64,000 nt of DNA from Gracilariopsis chorda (lineage: Eukaryota > Rhodophyta > Florideophyceae > Gracilariales > Gracilariaceae), in the NCBI GenBank assembly GCA_003194525.1, contig NBIV01000184.1, forward strand, positions 1-64,000, given 5' to 3'. Below, in pieces: positions 40,714 through 53,389 of the stretch; positions within the stretch are counted from its first letter, which is position 1, and each line of letters opens with the position of its first letter. The notes under the pieces were generated by a model. That model ran no database searches. It worked only from the letters and a program-made list of their open reading frames with translations, and was not told where the DNA came from. Both the position numbers and the translations under genes were made by a program.

Positions 40714-41040
40714 AGCTATTTGGTTATATAAACGCTATGTATCTATTCTATCTATTATATCTATTCTATTCTGCTATTTGAAGTGGCACTCGCTCAGCAC
40801 CAGTAAGATATGGATTCCACGTGCACCTGAGAGGGTAGGTATTAGTGGAGTCTGGCGCTAGTTTTACCTCCAAAGAAACTGGGAAACGTCTATTATACTG
40901 CTATTCTTTTGTCCTAAGCCAACTAGACCTGTGCTTTATATGGAATTATTTTGAGAAATTTGACTCATTCAAAATTGGGTTTGAAGAGTCGTTATTCGTT
41001 CATTTTAATTCTTTGCCTTTTGAATGCCGAATTAGCATCC
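40714..41040. other. Right end of segment C
   Basis: AT-rich, with a CTATT-rich microsatellite-like stretch at 40738-40780. A frame opens at 40845 and runs into the element A protease, but the part before about 41041 has no match in element B Pol, so it probably belongs to the insertion or its junction. No terminal inverted repeat with the left end (near 22991) was recognised. Confidence 0.4.
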
Positions 41041-44000
41041 CGAAAACACCGACGAAGGTTTACGCCAACCTTGGCCTTGACACCCATTTTTTGGTGAGAT
41101 TTCTAGTAGTCTTGGACAGAGGTGCAGGCCCCAACTTCATCGTGGAATCATTGTTATCCCCGCAGGTGCGGTCTCGTATCCGTTCCGGAACGGTTCCAGA
41201 CGTCGCAGATGCGAACAACAATCCGTTAAAAACGGTGGGTACCGTCGACTTAGTCGTGCGGCTGGGCACCTCCGTGGTGAAGCTCGAATTTATTGTTTGT
41301 TGGTCATTGGCCGCTCCAGTCATACTGGGATGTGATTACTGCGACAGATTTGTCGACGCAATCAGGCCCCGCCTTAGGCGTGTGGAAATCGACGACGGAT
41401 CGTCAGTCCCGATCGTCCGTTGCCCGCTGAAGCGTGCTTAGCAGAAGCAAGTCCCACTACCTGCTGCGCAGGAACCACCGCCCGCGTCTCGCGAGTCCAT
41501 CAAACTTCGAGTCGCAGCCTCTGTTTCTATACCGCCTGAGTTCCAAGTCTGAGTGCAAGTCAATTGCCGTCAACATGGTCTTTGGGTTATTCAACCTCTG
41601 TTCTCGTTATACGAGAAATACCGGCTTGCGATGGCAATCGGAATTGTTCACGTTACCTTGGATGCTCCTTTCCGGATACTCGTTGCCAATCTCGGCCAAC
41701 GCCCCCGGTATCTGGTAAGGAACCAAGTAATTGGAAGCGTCACTCCACACCCCCTTGGGATGCTCCGGACGAAGATGACGACTGCTAATGTTCTCGGAAT
41801 TGCCGCCTCTTCTGAGGAAGCCATCCTCACCACTGACGAACTATCGTTAAAGGAGGGAGAGGAAACCGTTGTTTTAGGGTCAAAAACCCCGAATAACTCG
41901 GAACCGACGGCCACACCTGTATCACAGGACCATGTTACAGCGCGTTCTGACCGAGTGGACCCCATAAAGGCACTTGAAGATATAGACCTCGGCCATGTGC
42001 CAGAGTCACACCGCGACAAACTCCGTGCAATGCTACGGGAATGCAATTTACCACGATGTGGGATGGCTCGCTCAGCAAGATTAATGCTACGGAACACCAG
42101 ATAGATTTGTTACCGGGTGCACGTCCGATGGCACAACTCCCTTACAGGGCAGGACCGAACGCTTGGGAAGAGGGGCAGTCCCAAGTGGACAACATGCTCC
42201 CCGCAGGTGTGATAGAGCCCACTCAATCACCCTGGGCATCCCCAGTTGTACTGGTTTTGAAGGCCGACGGAACCTGGAGGTTCTGTGTCGACTATCGCCG
42301 GCTCAATGCCGTGACTGTTAGGGACACATATCCCATCCCTCGTATGGGCGAGTGCATCGATTCCCTTGGAGACGCTACCGTGTTCACGGCTTTGAAGGCC
42401 ATTTGGGGTTATTGGCAGGTCACTGTTAGACAGGAGGATCGCGATAAGACTGCGCACACCTGCCACGCAGGATCGTACCGCTTCAAGCGGATGCCGTTTG
42501 GTTTGACCAACGCTCCGGCTACCTTTCAACGTGCAATAGATATTCTATTGAACTGCTTCAAGTGGCGGAGCTGCCTGGTCTACCTGGATGATATTATCAT
42601 CTTCTTCATTAATTTGTACGAACCTGTCACGCATGTCAGGGACGTTCTGACCGCGCCCCGCGATGTGGGAAGTACCCCCAACTTGAGGAAGTGTGAGTTT
42701 TTTACAGATACTCTCAAGTATCTGGGACATATCATCCGTCCTGGATGGTTAATGATCAAGAAGGCTCGAGTCAGGTCCCTCGTTTGAGCTAAGGAACCCC
42801 GCACTCAAACGGAACTCTGCTCCTTTTTAGGGCTGTTCAACGTCTACCCACGGTTTATCACGAACTTTTCTGATATCGCGGCACCGTTGAACGCGTTGTT
42901 ACGCCAAGGAAATCCCCCACAACTGGGACAATTCACGCCCAAGCAATCGGAAGCGTTTAAATCCTTAAAGGAGGCTGTCACTTCAGCACCTATCTTATCT
43001 TTACCCAACTGGGACTTCCGTACTCCGTGGACACGGACACGAGCGACTACCAAGTTGGTTGTGTTCTTTTCCAAACCACCCCAGGGGGGGACAGAAGGCC
43101 AATTGGTTATCGGTCACGCTCACTCCATGTCCACGAGCGGAGTTACTCTGTGTCGGAGAAAGAGTGTCTCGCCGTCATGTGGGTGCTTTCCACTCTACCC
43201 CCCTATCTGATGGGAGTTAGGTTTACGTTATACAGGGATTATTCCTCGTTGAGGTGGTTAATGACCACATCCGACCCTTCTGGCCCCCTTGTGCGCTGGA
43301 GACTCCGTCTTGCGGAATATGACTTCCAAGTCATACATAAAAAGGGGGCGCTCAACACCCAGGCCGACGCTTTGTCACGTTTACCCAGAAATGGGGAACC
43401 AATCCCAACGGAGGATGGCGACATTCCCTGCTTCATGGCTGAAGAACCGGATGACCCGGAGTGGAAGTTCGAGGAATGGCCAGACGACTGGGATGAAGAT
43501 GCTGACTTTGAAAACTTACTCGCATCCCGCGAGACCCCTGAGAACCCCTTACCGGGAAGTTTTGTACCGGTTTCACCGGAGGAATTGATCCGAGAACAAT
43601 TCGGTGACCCCTTCTGTATGATGGTTCGTGCCCGTTTAAACGGTGGCGAAGACCTCCCGTTCGAGGTGAACGATAAAGACTACTTCGTTCGGTTGGCCGA
43701 AGCTTGCCCACAGATTGTGGTACCTCACTCCCTGCAGTCGCGGGTGTTACATCTCTCGCACTATGCGAAGCTCGGTGGCCACGTAGGTGGGAGGAAGCTC
43801 TACCTCACCCTGCGAAGGGCTTTTTACTGGCCCGCCATGGCGGTTGATTGCTACGCAACTGTGTGGTTTTGTATTGAATGCTCGAAGAACCGGGTGAAGC
43901 TCCGCAGGAACGCGAAGAAAATGAAGTTATTCCCTGCTAGGGTGCCACTTGAGTATATTGCAATGGATAATCTCGCACCCCTCCTCACTACAAAGAGAGG

Positions 44001-44632
44001 CAACAAGTTCTTACTTGTGATTACCGTTCGCTTTTCAAAGCTTGTTCGGACTGTCTCTCTTCGGAGGATAACCGCTTTCACGGTGGCCCAGGCTCTGGTA
44101 CCGCACTGGTTTTTTGTCTACGGTCCTCCTGTGGAGGTGCTCTCCGATAACGGACGGCAGGTCTCGTCCAAGTTCTTCCAGGATGATTGTCACATCCTGG
44201 ACGTGAAAAACTTGTTCACGACTACCTACCATTCCCACCTGTAATGGGCAAGTCGAACGGTTCAACCGGAATTTGTTGGCCTCTCTCCGTTCCTACTTTG
44301 CTGATCATCCCAAAACTTGGGACTTGTATGCAGATGCTTTAACATTTGCATACAATACAAAAGTGCACCGGACTATCGGAGTGTCACCGTTCGAATTGGT
44401 TCTCTCTCGTTCACCCCCGCCTATGGCGTTAGAATCCCAAGCCACCTTGGACAATTTCCTATCTGTGGGTCGCTACCGCCAGGAATGGAAGCAATGGCTT
44501 ACTAAACTGGTCCCGGCAGCGCCGAAGTCTATGGAACGCGCGAAAGCCGCGTACAAGCGGGATTTCAACGCTCGTTTACGAGGTAATTCTCCCCGCATAC
44601 GGGCTAGTACCTACGTCTTTTTACGTAAATAA
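41041..44632 (+). pseudogene. Element A Pol: protease to integrase, decayed
   Basis: Aligns with element B Pol from VYANLGLDTHFLVR onward. The protease site reads LDRGAGPN where B has LDTGAAPN, so the catalytic triad is broken. RT keeps FGLTNAPATFQRAIDILL and VYLDDIIIF, but the first catalytic Asp is replaced (FTALKAIWGYWQ versus FTTLDANSGYWQ in B). RNase H begins MDTDTSDYQVGCVLF. Integrase shows LGGHVGGRKLYLTLRR, WFCIECSKN, IAMDNLAPLL, LSDNGRQVSS and, after a frameshift near 44240, NGQVERFNRN. In-frame stops occur near 41441, 41550 and 42787 plus several frame changes. Clearly dead, and older than B. Confidence 0.88.
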
Positions 44633-44674
44633 TATTATAACCCGGAGCGGGAGAAGCGTCACAAGCTTTCGCCT

Positions 44675-46402
44675 GTGGCGGATGGACCATTTAAAGTGGT
44701 ATCCGTTAACTCCGACACTGTCGTAGTGGAAATGGGCAAGGCACACGAGCGGATTTACTGCGATCGTGTTGTACCTGCCCCTCCTCCCTCGTCTGAGGTC
44801 GTCCTGGAGCTGGGGAAACCGGTGTCTACGGACTCAGCAACGCCGGAAACCCCGGGAATAAATAGACCGACTACTCTACCACACCATACTCGGGGCCTCT
44901 CAGATTTACCGATTTTGTCGGAACCCCCGGCTCGGCCGGATCGTTCAGGTCCAAACGCACCTTTCTCTACTGCTAACAATACCACCCCTTCGGCGCGCAT
45001 TTACACCTGCCATGCGGGATATCCTCCTATTACTCTCCTTGCTCCGTCTAAGGAGGGGGAGGGGACCTATCGCCACGCTGGAAATTTATTACCGTCGCAA
45101 CGGGATTTGACCCGTGAAACACGGAAGGTCGCTGAAGGAACGACGCAGTTTCACCGTATGATATGGGAGAGTGGACCGACATCGCAGTTCGTACCCCTGG
45201 ACCAGGGCAATTCCCTGAGTCCGGATAGCGATATCGTTTCGCAGACCCCTCACCAGGGTGTAGTCGCAGAACCGTCGTCGACGGAATTTCCGCCAAAACG
45301 GATTCCTCAGCACCATCTACACCGCTGGTACCAGGCAACGCATGCCTTGGAAAACCAGCAGCGCTGGAAAGTGAAAACATCCTCTTGAGGGAGGAAGGCA
45401 GGAATGCACATCTTGCCACCCAAGTCCCTGGCTCTACAGCCCCGGACTTGAGAACCGTTCATAACGGGAATGTTGTCCGAACTTCAGAGATAGAAGTGCC
45501 GAAGTCTCCACGCAATCGCGGTAATATACCGAGCGTCTCGGAAAAATCCGCCGTCGTCCCCAGGGTTAAACCGGTCGTCCCGGATGATGCACCTCTTGAG
45601 GAAGACATCACAACTCAATTACAAGCAAAGTCCCCGAACAGGGTGTCCACCACACCAGCTGTCCACGCCCCATCAGGGAGTTTGAGGCAACACACCGGAG
45701 CACCGGAAGTAACCACCGGATACCGGGTCCCAACACAGCAGTGCAAGGCTCAGCCGGACAGTGTAAGGCCAAAGCCAAGGGAGGCGGAACGCAAGGAGGC
45801 GGTTCAGAGCCACATGCCATGGGAGTCACGTGAACGCACGGAGATTGTGCGCCCCGCACCAATCACCGCACGACGCGGAAAGCCCCACCAGGGAGTGATC
45901 TCCACAACTCCGCCAAAGCGGCAAGATGCCCGCAAGCTCACCGTTCGACCGGACTACCGTCAACATGGGACGGAGGAACCCCAGCAAACTAGCGGTACGA
46001 CCCAATTACCGCGGTACGCGGCAACCGTTCCACGAAGACACCCTCTTGATGGATATTATTCCGCACTCTGTGCCGTATCCTCCTAGCGAAGCTGGCAAGT
46101 TGCATCCTGACGCACCTCGAAGGGGAAATATCCCGTCCATCGGGCAATCTCTGATAAGCGAGTTCACCATAACACGGCAAGGCCGGCAGGTACACAAACA
46201 AGAGTTTGTGATTGACCGAGTCGTCGGGCACACCTGGAATCAGGAAGGCATTCTAAGATTCCGCGTCCGCTGGTACGAATATGACGCAAGCCGGGACACC
46301 ATGGAACCCATCGAACACCTGCCTCGTTCGAAGGTGGTCCAATATCACCGCAGCGCGGGTATCGCAAATCAAGCTACGCTGTGCAACGCCCAAGTGGGAT
46401 AA
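44675..46402 (+). pseudogene. Element A Pol tail with chromodomain, frameshifted
   Basis: Frames 44675-45388, 45385-46086 and 45926-46402 give the integrase C-terminal SH3-like part (VADGPFKVVSVNSDTVVVEM), a long Pro/Thr-rich linker, and a chromodomain (HKQEFVIDRVVGHTWNQEG, RFRVRWYEYD, TMEPIEHLPRSKVVQYHR). The cage Trp of the TWEP motif is Met. Layout equals that of element B, confirming that the separate chromodomain frame in B belongs to Pol. Confidence 0.82.
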
Positions 46403-46588
46403 AAACGCCGCAAAGCCATAGAAGGTAGGAAAGAAAAAGTACACCCCCTTTTGTATGGACTCCGTCAAGGACGGGAATGAAAGAGAAAACGCCGTTCTAA
46501 ACAGAAAGTTTACTCACGAGCCTCGCACTCCTGTGTGATGCTAATCTACACTACTGGCTAAGCCAGGGAAGGAGACCAGGATACTGGA

Positions 46589-48436
46589 TTAGAAGTTTGA
46601 CCCCTTCCCATGGTTCAGGGCGTGACCACCCGCAAGGCGGTAAGCCAAGGCATCCGCCATCGCGGTGACGTCACCCGAAACCCCGGCAGCGCTTAAACCC
46701 GCTCCGCGGAGGAAGCGGGCAATGATATTGCTTTCATCGACTGTACCCCCGCTGGGGAGTGAAGGCCCGGCGCTCGCCGTCGGAGGACTGGGAACCGGAG
46801 GCACCCCCTCGGGGGATTCGTCTACGACCATGTCCGCAACGTCTAGTTCCATGTCCCACGGCTCGTCGGGTTCGGTATCGACCATCGGGTCATCCCCGCT
46901 ATACGCGCGGTAGTAATCGTCGGAATCGACGTACCCAATCGGGTGGTCGTCCGGAACGTGCCGTGGTGCGTCGCGGACTTCCCTCGCCTCCTCGGAAGAA
47001 ATCTCCCAGAACTCCCAGGGATCGAAGTAGATGAAGTCCCCCGCAAGTGCGGTGTTCCTACCAAGACCCGGACCACCGGTACCGCCACCGCCCCCGTCAA
47101 GCCGACCACTCTGTTCCAGCGGGACCTCGCGCCAGTCAATTCTGTCGATCAAACCAAGTAATTGGAGTACTTCGTCATTATTGGCAATACCCCCAAGTGG
47201 GACGCTGAGGTCCAGATTGCGAATAACGGCCCGCACACGCGGTTGGATGAGCCACAGTCGATAATGGTCATTAAACCTCAGCGAGGATATACGCTGCAGT
47301 GCGGGCAGCCCACTCGGTTACAATTACCGACCAAAGCCCCGACCGGGGATCCTGAATCAAAAGGAACCGAGGTACGTGAATGCCAGGGGGAGTTCAACGT
47401 AGCAACCCCAGCAGGCTTCATGGAACCTCCACCACTCGGAGAATGCCAAATACCGACCGCGTCGGTGAGGCGGAGCAATCCGCTCAATCTCCACGTTTTG
47501 ATACGGGACAAAGTACCCGAATCTGGATCGCCAGCGCCGTTCATAACGGATGAAGTTTTGGAGAAAGTTGGACCGGAATTGCAGGGAAGGGTACCGGAAT
47601 TCAGCCCTAAGTATCGGTCGTTCCCAACAGAGGTTTTGGCGTTCCCAGCACAGGGCTTCTTGCCGCGCAGCGGAAAGGTTCCTCCACGTGAGGGTTTCGA
47701 GGCTGGCCAGGCGTTCGCCGTAACCGATTTCACTGCGCGTGCGGAATAGGCTGACGTCAAAGCCAAAGCTGGTAGGCACCGGGAATTCGAAAGGCGCCCG
47801 TCTCTGCCGTTGATATACAATCCACACCAGCGCCGCATGAGCCGCAATCGCGGATGCTCCCGAGGTTCTTCGAATATGGTGCACTGGGATGGCGATTAGA
47901 TGCCGCCAGTCCCACGAAGAGGTGACAAGGCTGGGTAGATCCCCGGGCAAAGTACCGGAACCATCCGCGTAGGCCGTAACCAAATCCTCGTTGAGGGCAG
48001 CGATGGGATGGAACCAAGGCGCAAGCCGGAGCCGAGAGGCGTGACTCCGATTCATCGGATCTAACCCTACAAGGGCTTTATAAGAAAGCCCAGTCGCCAC
48101 CGGGATCAGTCCGGAAGGAGCCACCTCTGGTGGAAGTTGGAACCCATGCTGGGACGCTGCGCCAATGTTGGCCGGCTGTGCCGGAGTTCGCCTCCCTTGT
48201 GGCAAGGGTACCGACCGGAAACCGGTTGTGAAGTTCCTGACTGGAGTCGGTCTTGGAGGCTGGTTTTTGTTGTTTTTCATATTCCCCTTCGAAAGGGCGT
48301 GACCTGACTGAGTTGAGCAGGAAGAGGAGGAGCGTGCCCTTGTGGAAGGCTGATTTGCTGCTTTTGCAGGAGGTTGTTTCTCTGAGGCAGAGGCTTGAAC
48401 AGGTGACCCGGAGAGGTTTGGACTTTTACCACCCAT
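46589..48436 (-). pseudogene. Antisense accessory gene of element A, decayed
   Basis: Read on the minus strand from an ATG at 48436 (MGGKSPNLSGSP; the frame is also open upstream into the LTR) through 47357, then in shifted frames to 46589. Shares with the element B gene (24890-26605): LAPWFHPIAALNEDLV, ERPILRAEFRY, RSRFGYFVPYQNVEIERIAP, RGRYLAFSEWWRF, a TEWAARTAAYILAE segment, VIRNLDLSVPLGG, FIYFDPWEFWE and DDPMVDTEPDE, in the same order. At least two frameshifts and a stop lie between about 47360 and 47240. It sits in the same place relative to the chromodomain and 3' LTR as in B. Confidence 0.75.
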
Positions 48437-48477
48437 TTTCGGCTGGGATTTGCCCGCGTTCGCGGTTGCTTTCCCAA

Positions 48478-48492
48478 CTAAGGAGGGAGATA
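48478..48492 (+). other. Element A polypurine tract
   Basis: CTAAGGAGGGAGATA directly before the 3' LTR, matching the element B tract. Confidence 0.75.
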
Positions 48493-49288
48493 TGAAGTTC
48501 AATGCCCTCAGAGAGGGATTATTGGTACTTGGTTGATTTCCTGAATGTTTCGGTAATGTACCCATTGCATGAACTACGACCACTAATAGTGGATTTGACA
48601 CGTGGGACACGGAAGAGTCAATTGGCGGTTGGCCACAGTAGTGGGCATGAACCACCAAAGTGGAGTAATTTATTTAATTCTATTTATTATTTTTACACCC
48701 ATTTCTGGGATGGTTAGTACTTAGTGCGCCGGCAGGTTGCCGTCGCACCAGTAAACCTTCCCCAACAAGGGACCCCAACCTGGGGAATTGGCTCTAGACC
48801 TCACCGCCGTCGCGTGTTCTCTACTCTTCTTTGGAAGGAAGCACCGTCACATACGGGAAGTCTAACCCCCTTGCCTATCTAAAGGACCCGAATATTCGGA
48901 TTGTTGTTCCAGCAGTCTTGGTGTTCGCCTTCTATAAGGTTTATTTACCGGCACTGCCGTTAGTCTTCGTCACGACACTCGTGACTCAGCTCCCCCTTAT
49001 TTTTCCCTTTACAGGGTGGCTTTCCCGCTACCCACGGCTCGTGTTCGCGCGTGCCACTAACGTGGAAACCTCACCTCTCTAGAGGACGACCACCCCCATA
49101 CACCGCTCCTATGGATACCGGATTCTTGCCTCAACCTCCCTGCGCAAGTCGCGACGGGTGGCCTCGGCCTTACAACCCGACATAGTCGTGCCACTCCTGG
49201 GAGGGCTCGACCCAACTGGGCTCACCTCTAACGAGGACGGATCTCGAACTTCTTTCGGTGCACTCCTGCTTCCGGGCATTGCACTACA
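48493..49288 (+). repeat. Element A 3' LTR
   Basis: 796 bp, TGAAGTTCAATGCCC … GGGCATTGCACTACA. Same length as the 5' LTR, visibly diverged from it. Confidence 0.92.
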
Positions 49289-52200
49289 AGGGGTCAAGAA
49301 AGGTACAGTTTCGGCCATTTTCTTTGAAGCAAATTGTCAAAAAGGTGAAACAAAGTGATTGTGAAATGTACTCAGTTCGTCTCTAGGAATTGAAAACAAA
49401 GACAAAATAACGTTACGAACGCAAAATGCGCTCCTCACTACAGAGAAGTATTGAAAGAGATCGAAGACATCTCCAAAGAGGAACGGCCAGATGAGTTACC
49501 ATTGCCACGCTGTATGGAATTCGGAATCAATCTCATCCCTGGTTCAAAACTTCCCGCGAGACCTGTTATTAAACTCTCATCTGAAGAGCTTAAAAAATTG
49601 AAACGACAACTACAAAAGTATTTGGAGAAGGGTTTTATACGCCCATCATGGTCTCCGTTTGGAGCCCCAATGTTTTTTATCAAGAAGGACAATGATTGTT
49701 TGCGAATGGTATGTGACTATCGGGCCTTGAACAAGATCACTATACCTGATGCAAGCCCAATACCACTGATGAACGAGACAATAGATCAAGTTGCCGGAGC
49801 AACAGTGTTTCCGCATATTTATCTGATTTGGAGATACCATCAGATGACACTTAAGGACGAATGTTGTCATAAAGCAACCTTACAAACGCGATATAGGTCG
49901 TCTGAGTGGCGAATAAGTTGTTTTGGACTCACCAATGCTTCAGCCACTTTCTCTTGTTTATTTTCACATGTATTGCGGGAATTACATGGACAGTGTATGA
50001 TGTTGTATTTGGATGACATTTTGATCTACAGCACGTTGGCGGAAAAACATAGAAAGCATTTGGAAAAGCTGTTTACGCTTGTGAAAGAGAACAAACTGTA
50101 CATCAGGCCAAGTGGGTCCAATTCTGGAGCCAAAGTGGTCGAATACCTGGGATACAAGATTAATGCAAACGGTATCAAAACCCAGCAAGGACTGGTCGAA
50201 ACAGTAGTAGGATGGTCAGCACCATCAATGGTCAAAGAATTCCAGAAATTCTTAGGAATCTCAAAATTTCCGGAAGGTTTGTTGAACAATATGCAAATGT
50301 GTTCCGTCCAATAACGGACATACTGCGCTCCAACTTTTTTCAATGGAAAGAAGAGCAAGATTTGGCTTTCGAATCTATGAAACAGCGGTTTAGGACTTCG
50401 CTGTTACTACGACATCTATCCTCAGAGCAGAAGTTTGTATTAACAACAGACGCCTCCAAATACGCTGTGGGTGCGACACTGGAACAAGAAGGACATCCAG
50501 TCGCGTACATTTCTCATCGCTTGCCAGACGTTGAGCCAAAATGAGGAGAAGCAGATCGACAGCTTCTGGTCGTCAGGATTGCTCTGAGTGAATTGGCTGT
50601 TTACTTACGAGACAGACCATTTATACTCAAGACAGACCATGAGCCCTTGAATTACTTCCAGTCCAAAAGCAAACTATCTGCTCGACAATTCAGATGGTTA
50701 GAAGAGCTACAGTGCTACAATTTTGAAATTGAACATATACCTGGAGGTAAGAATACCGCCGCAGATGCGTTGGGTGGAGTGGCTGAGGTACCACTGCACA
50801 TGAGTAGCCTACATCTCCGAAATCCACAGCTCATTGCTTCAAGCAATAAACGTTACGATGAACATGCATGGGCACAAAGAAATTTCTACATGTGCTCCAA
50901 GACAAACAGCTCCCAGAAAACAAAAAGAAAACCGTGCACATTGGAAATTGCACTTCTGAAGACGGTTTGGTGTATTGGAAAGGAAACAATGCAGAACGGA
51001 TCTATGTTGCAAAGAACAAAGAACTGCGTCAATCTTTGATAGAAGACTCACACATGCCACGACACGTCAGCTCAGAGAAGACGTACTGCATCTGTTCAAA
51101 ACATTTCTATTGGAAAATGATGTACGACGATGTACAAAATGTTGTCATATCCCGTCATGAATGTCAAGCTCCCAATGGGGAGCAAACACTGAAAACAGGA
51201 AAAATTCATCCTCATCATGTTCCGGAACAATGTTGGGATATAATATTTATCGAGTTCCTGACAGAATTACCAATAACGGACAGAAAGAAAGATGCTATTT
51301 TTTTTATCATAGAGAAAATTTCAAATTGAGCACTGTTCATAGCGTTCACAAAGTCGATCACCTCAAATGAAACTGCGGTGCAATGCCCCAAAGGGGAAAA
51401 ACACCGAAAGACGTTCGGGATATTCCTCTCACGAGATGAACCCAGTTGGTTAGAGCCCTCCCAGGGGTGTCACGGCGAAGCCGGTTTGTAAGACCAGGGA
51501 CACCTGTCGCGACTTGCGCAGGGAGGTGAGGGCGAAGAATCGGTGTCTGCGTGAGCGGAGTGTGATCCTCAGTAGAGGTATGTTTCCACATAAGTGGGGG
51601 TGTGTGGACGGATGCGCACACGAGAGCCGCAGATAGCGGGAGGTGCTACCCTAAAAAGGGGAAAAAGGAAGGGCGGAGAGGAGGAAGAGAGGACGAAGTG
51701 AGTCGCAAGAGCGACGGGGGCGAACGGCGATGCCAGTAACAATATCCCTATACAGGGCGAAAATCTAATGCAATTGGAATAATATGACTCCCAGTGATGG
51801 GTCGCTTTAGATGTGCAAGGGGGTTAGATGTCCCGTGGTTCACGGCGTTTCCCTCCAAGGAGGAGTAGAGCACGCGCGCAAGCGGTAATAACTAGAGCCA
51901 ATTCCCCAGATTGGGGTCCCTTCTTGGGGAAGCTTTAATGGTGCGACGGCAGTGCGCCGTCGCACTAAGTACTAACTTCCCAGAAATGGGTGTAAAAATA
52001 ATAAATACAACTAACTAAAATTATTAGAAATACTCCACATCTCGTGGCAACATCCACTACTGTGGCCAACCTCCAATTGACCCAAAACCGTGTCCCACGT
52101 GTCCATATCCACCATTGTGGGTCGTAATTCATATACACACTACACAACCGATAATATCGGGAAAGCATTCAAGTACCAAGAACCCCTCCCTGAGGGCGTT

Positions 52201-53137
52201 GCACTTCAGAAACCATAAGTTGCTGTTCGACAACGTTTTCTCAAAGCATGAAATGCCACATACTATTGTTCTTGACAGAAACTGGCTTTTTAAGGAAAAT
52301 TATTTCAAAGAAGTGGGTAACGTACTCAACGTCAGTTTGAACATGGCTACGAATGACCATCCTGAGACAGATGGAAAAACTGAAAACACAATCAGAACGA
52401 TGTGATCAATGGTCAGAAGAACTGTCCAGAAACAGCCATCACGTTGGGATACGGTATTCTGCGAATTGGAATATCAGCATAACTCTACCGCCAACATAAG
52501 TACTACTCGTACTTGATTTGAAGTCGACATCGGAAGGACCCCGCATTGAGAACTCATACGTAGTATTAGAAACAATATTGTCAAATGTCAAGCATCTTGC
52601 GATATGGTTGATCGCCGGAGAGCTTTTCGACAGCTCGCAAAAGACAATCTTCTGAACGCAATAGCGAAACAAGAATTTTATGCAAACAGAAAAGGAAGGA
52701 TATATCTTTTATTGTGCGTTACTTGGTTTTGTTATTCAGAGCGTTCCAAAACTGCAAACAAGCGGAAGCCAAAGTTCATGGGTCTTTTCGCAGTATTAGA
52801 AGTCACGGGTCCGGTGACATCGAAGATCGAACTACCGCAGGTAATGAAAAAAGCACACAAAGTGTTTCACCTTTCGAGATTAAAGCGTTTTCACAGGCGT
52901 AAAGGTGACGAGGGTTCTATTCCGGTGGTCATTGATACAGAAGGCAACGTAGAACAAGAATTCATCGCTATCCTTGACAAGAAGATAGAAAATCGAAGTG
53001 TGTTTTATCTTGTGCAATTTGAGGGTGATAGCGTAGAAGATGCAGTTTGGATGAAAGCAACGCATCTCGATAAATGTAAGGAGTTTATTAAGAAGTTTAA
53101 GACTTCTTTGCAGAAAAACAGTTCCAAAAGAGAGTGA
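49289..53137 (+). mobile_element. Element D: third Ty3/gypsy chromovirus, fragmentary
   Basis: Only pol remains, truncated on the left by the element A LTR and interrupted by a solo LTR (51374-52208). RT: FGAPMFFIKKDNDCLRMVCD, YRALNKITIPDASPIP, FGLTNASATF, LYLDDILIYST; the first catalytic Asp is lost (YLIWRYHQM). RNase H: LTTDASKYAVGATLEQEG and TDHEPLNYF. Integrase parts lie on both sides of the solo LTR (YWKMMYDDVQNVV, VLDRNWLF, DGKTENTIRTM). A diverged chromodomain closes it near 52950-53090 (QEFIAILDKKIENRS). Sequence is distant from A and B, so it is another lineage. Multiple stops and frameshifts; no LTR of its own found. Confidence 0.85.
51374..52208 (-). repeat. Solo LTR with 5-bp target duplication
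   Basis: 835 bp on the minus strand, TGAAGTGCAACGCCC … GGGGCATTGCACCGCA, related to the element A LTRs and to the fragment at 1-126. It is flanked by GAAAC on both sides (51369-51373 and 52209-52213). Inserted in the integrase region of element D; the internal part was lost by LTR-LTR recombination. Confidence 0.92.
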
Positions 53138-53389
53138 CTGTAACATAATAAGTTCTGAAACGGACGCACCTTGATCATGGCCATATAAAATGGTTGGAAT
53201 TCGAAGACAAACAACAACCATTCCTTTGGAACTCAAATAAAAATAACGACCGTTCCTTTTGTATATAGAACGCCGCTAGTTTCGAAACAGAAGGAGTCTA
53301 GTTATTCTCTTTGTCTAAGTTGTGTAAATGTTTTGTTGTGTTGTTGAAGAGACAGAGTCGTGAAGGCGATCTGTTACAGATAATCTGTT
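53138..53389. other. Downstream flank of element D
   Basis: AT-rich sequence after the D chromodomain, with repeated AACAACAACCATTCCTTT-like and ACGACCGTTCCTTTT-like blocks near 53206 and 53245. It may be remains of the D 3' LTR; there is no second copy in the window to prove it. Confidence 0.35.

Larger units (their letters stand above)
19701..49288 (+). mobile_element. Element A: Ty3/gypsy chromovirus, old, with nested insertions
   Basis: Two 796-bp LTRs (19701-20496 and 48493-49288), starting TGAAGT and ending GCATTGCACTACA, bracket PBS, gag, protease-RT-RNase H-integrase, a chromodomain tail, an antisense gene and a polypurine tract. By eye the LTRs differ at roughly one base in twenty, so the copy is old. 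Coding parts carry many frameshifts and stops, and catalytic residues are lost (protease DTG is DRG; first RT Asp is Lys). About 18 kb of other DNA (segment C and element B) separate the gag/pol start (to about 22990) from the rest of pol (from about 41041). The 5-bp flanks (TTGCT and AGGGG) do not match, so there is no target duplication. Confidence 0.88.

Noticed and set aside
47278..47749. Plus- and minus-strand frames overlapping the element A antisense gene
   Set aside because: They are shadows; only the minus frames that align with the element B antisense protein were kept.
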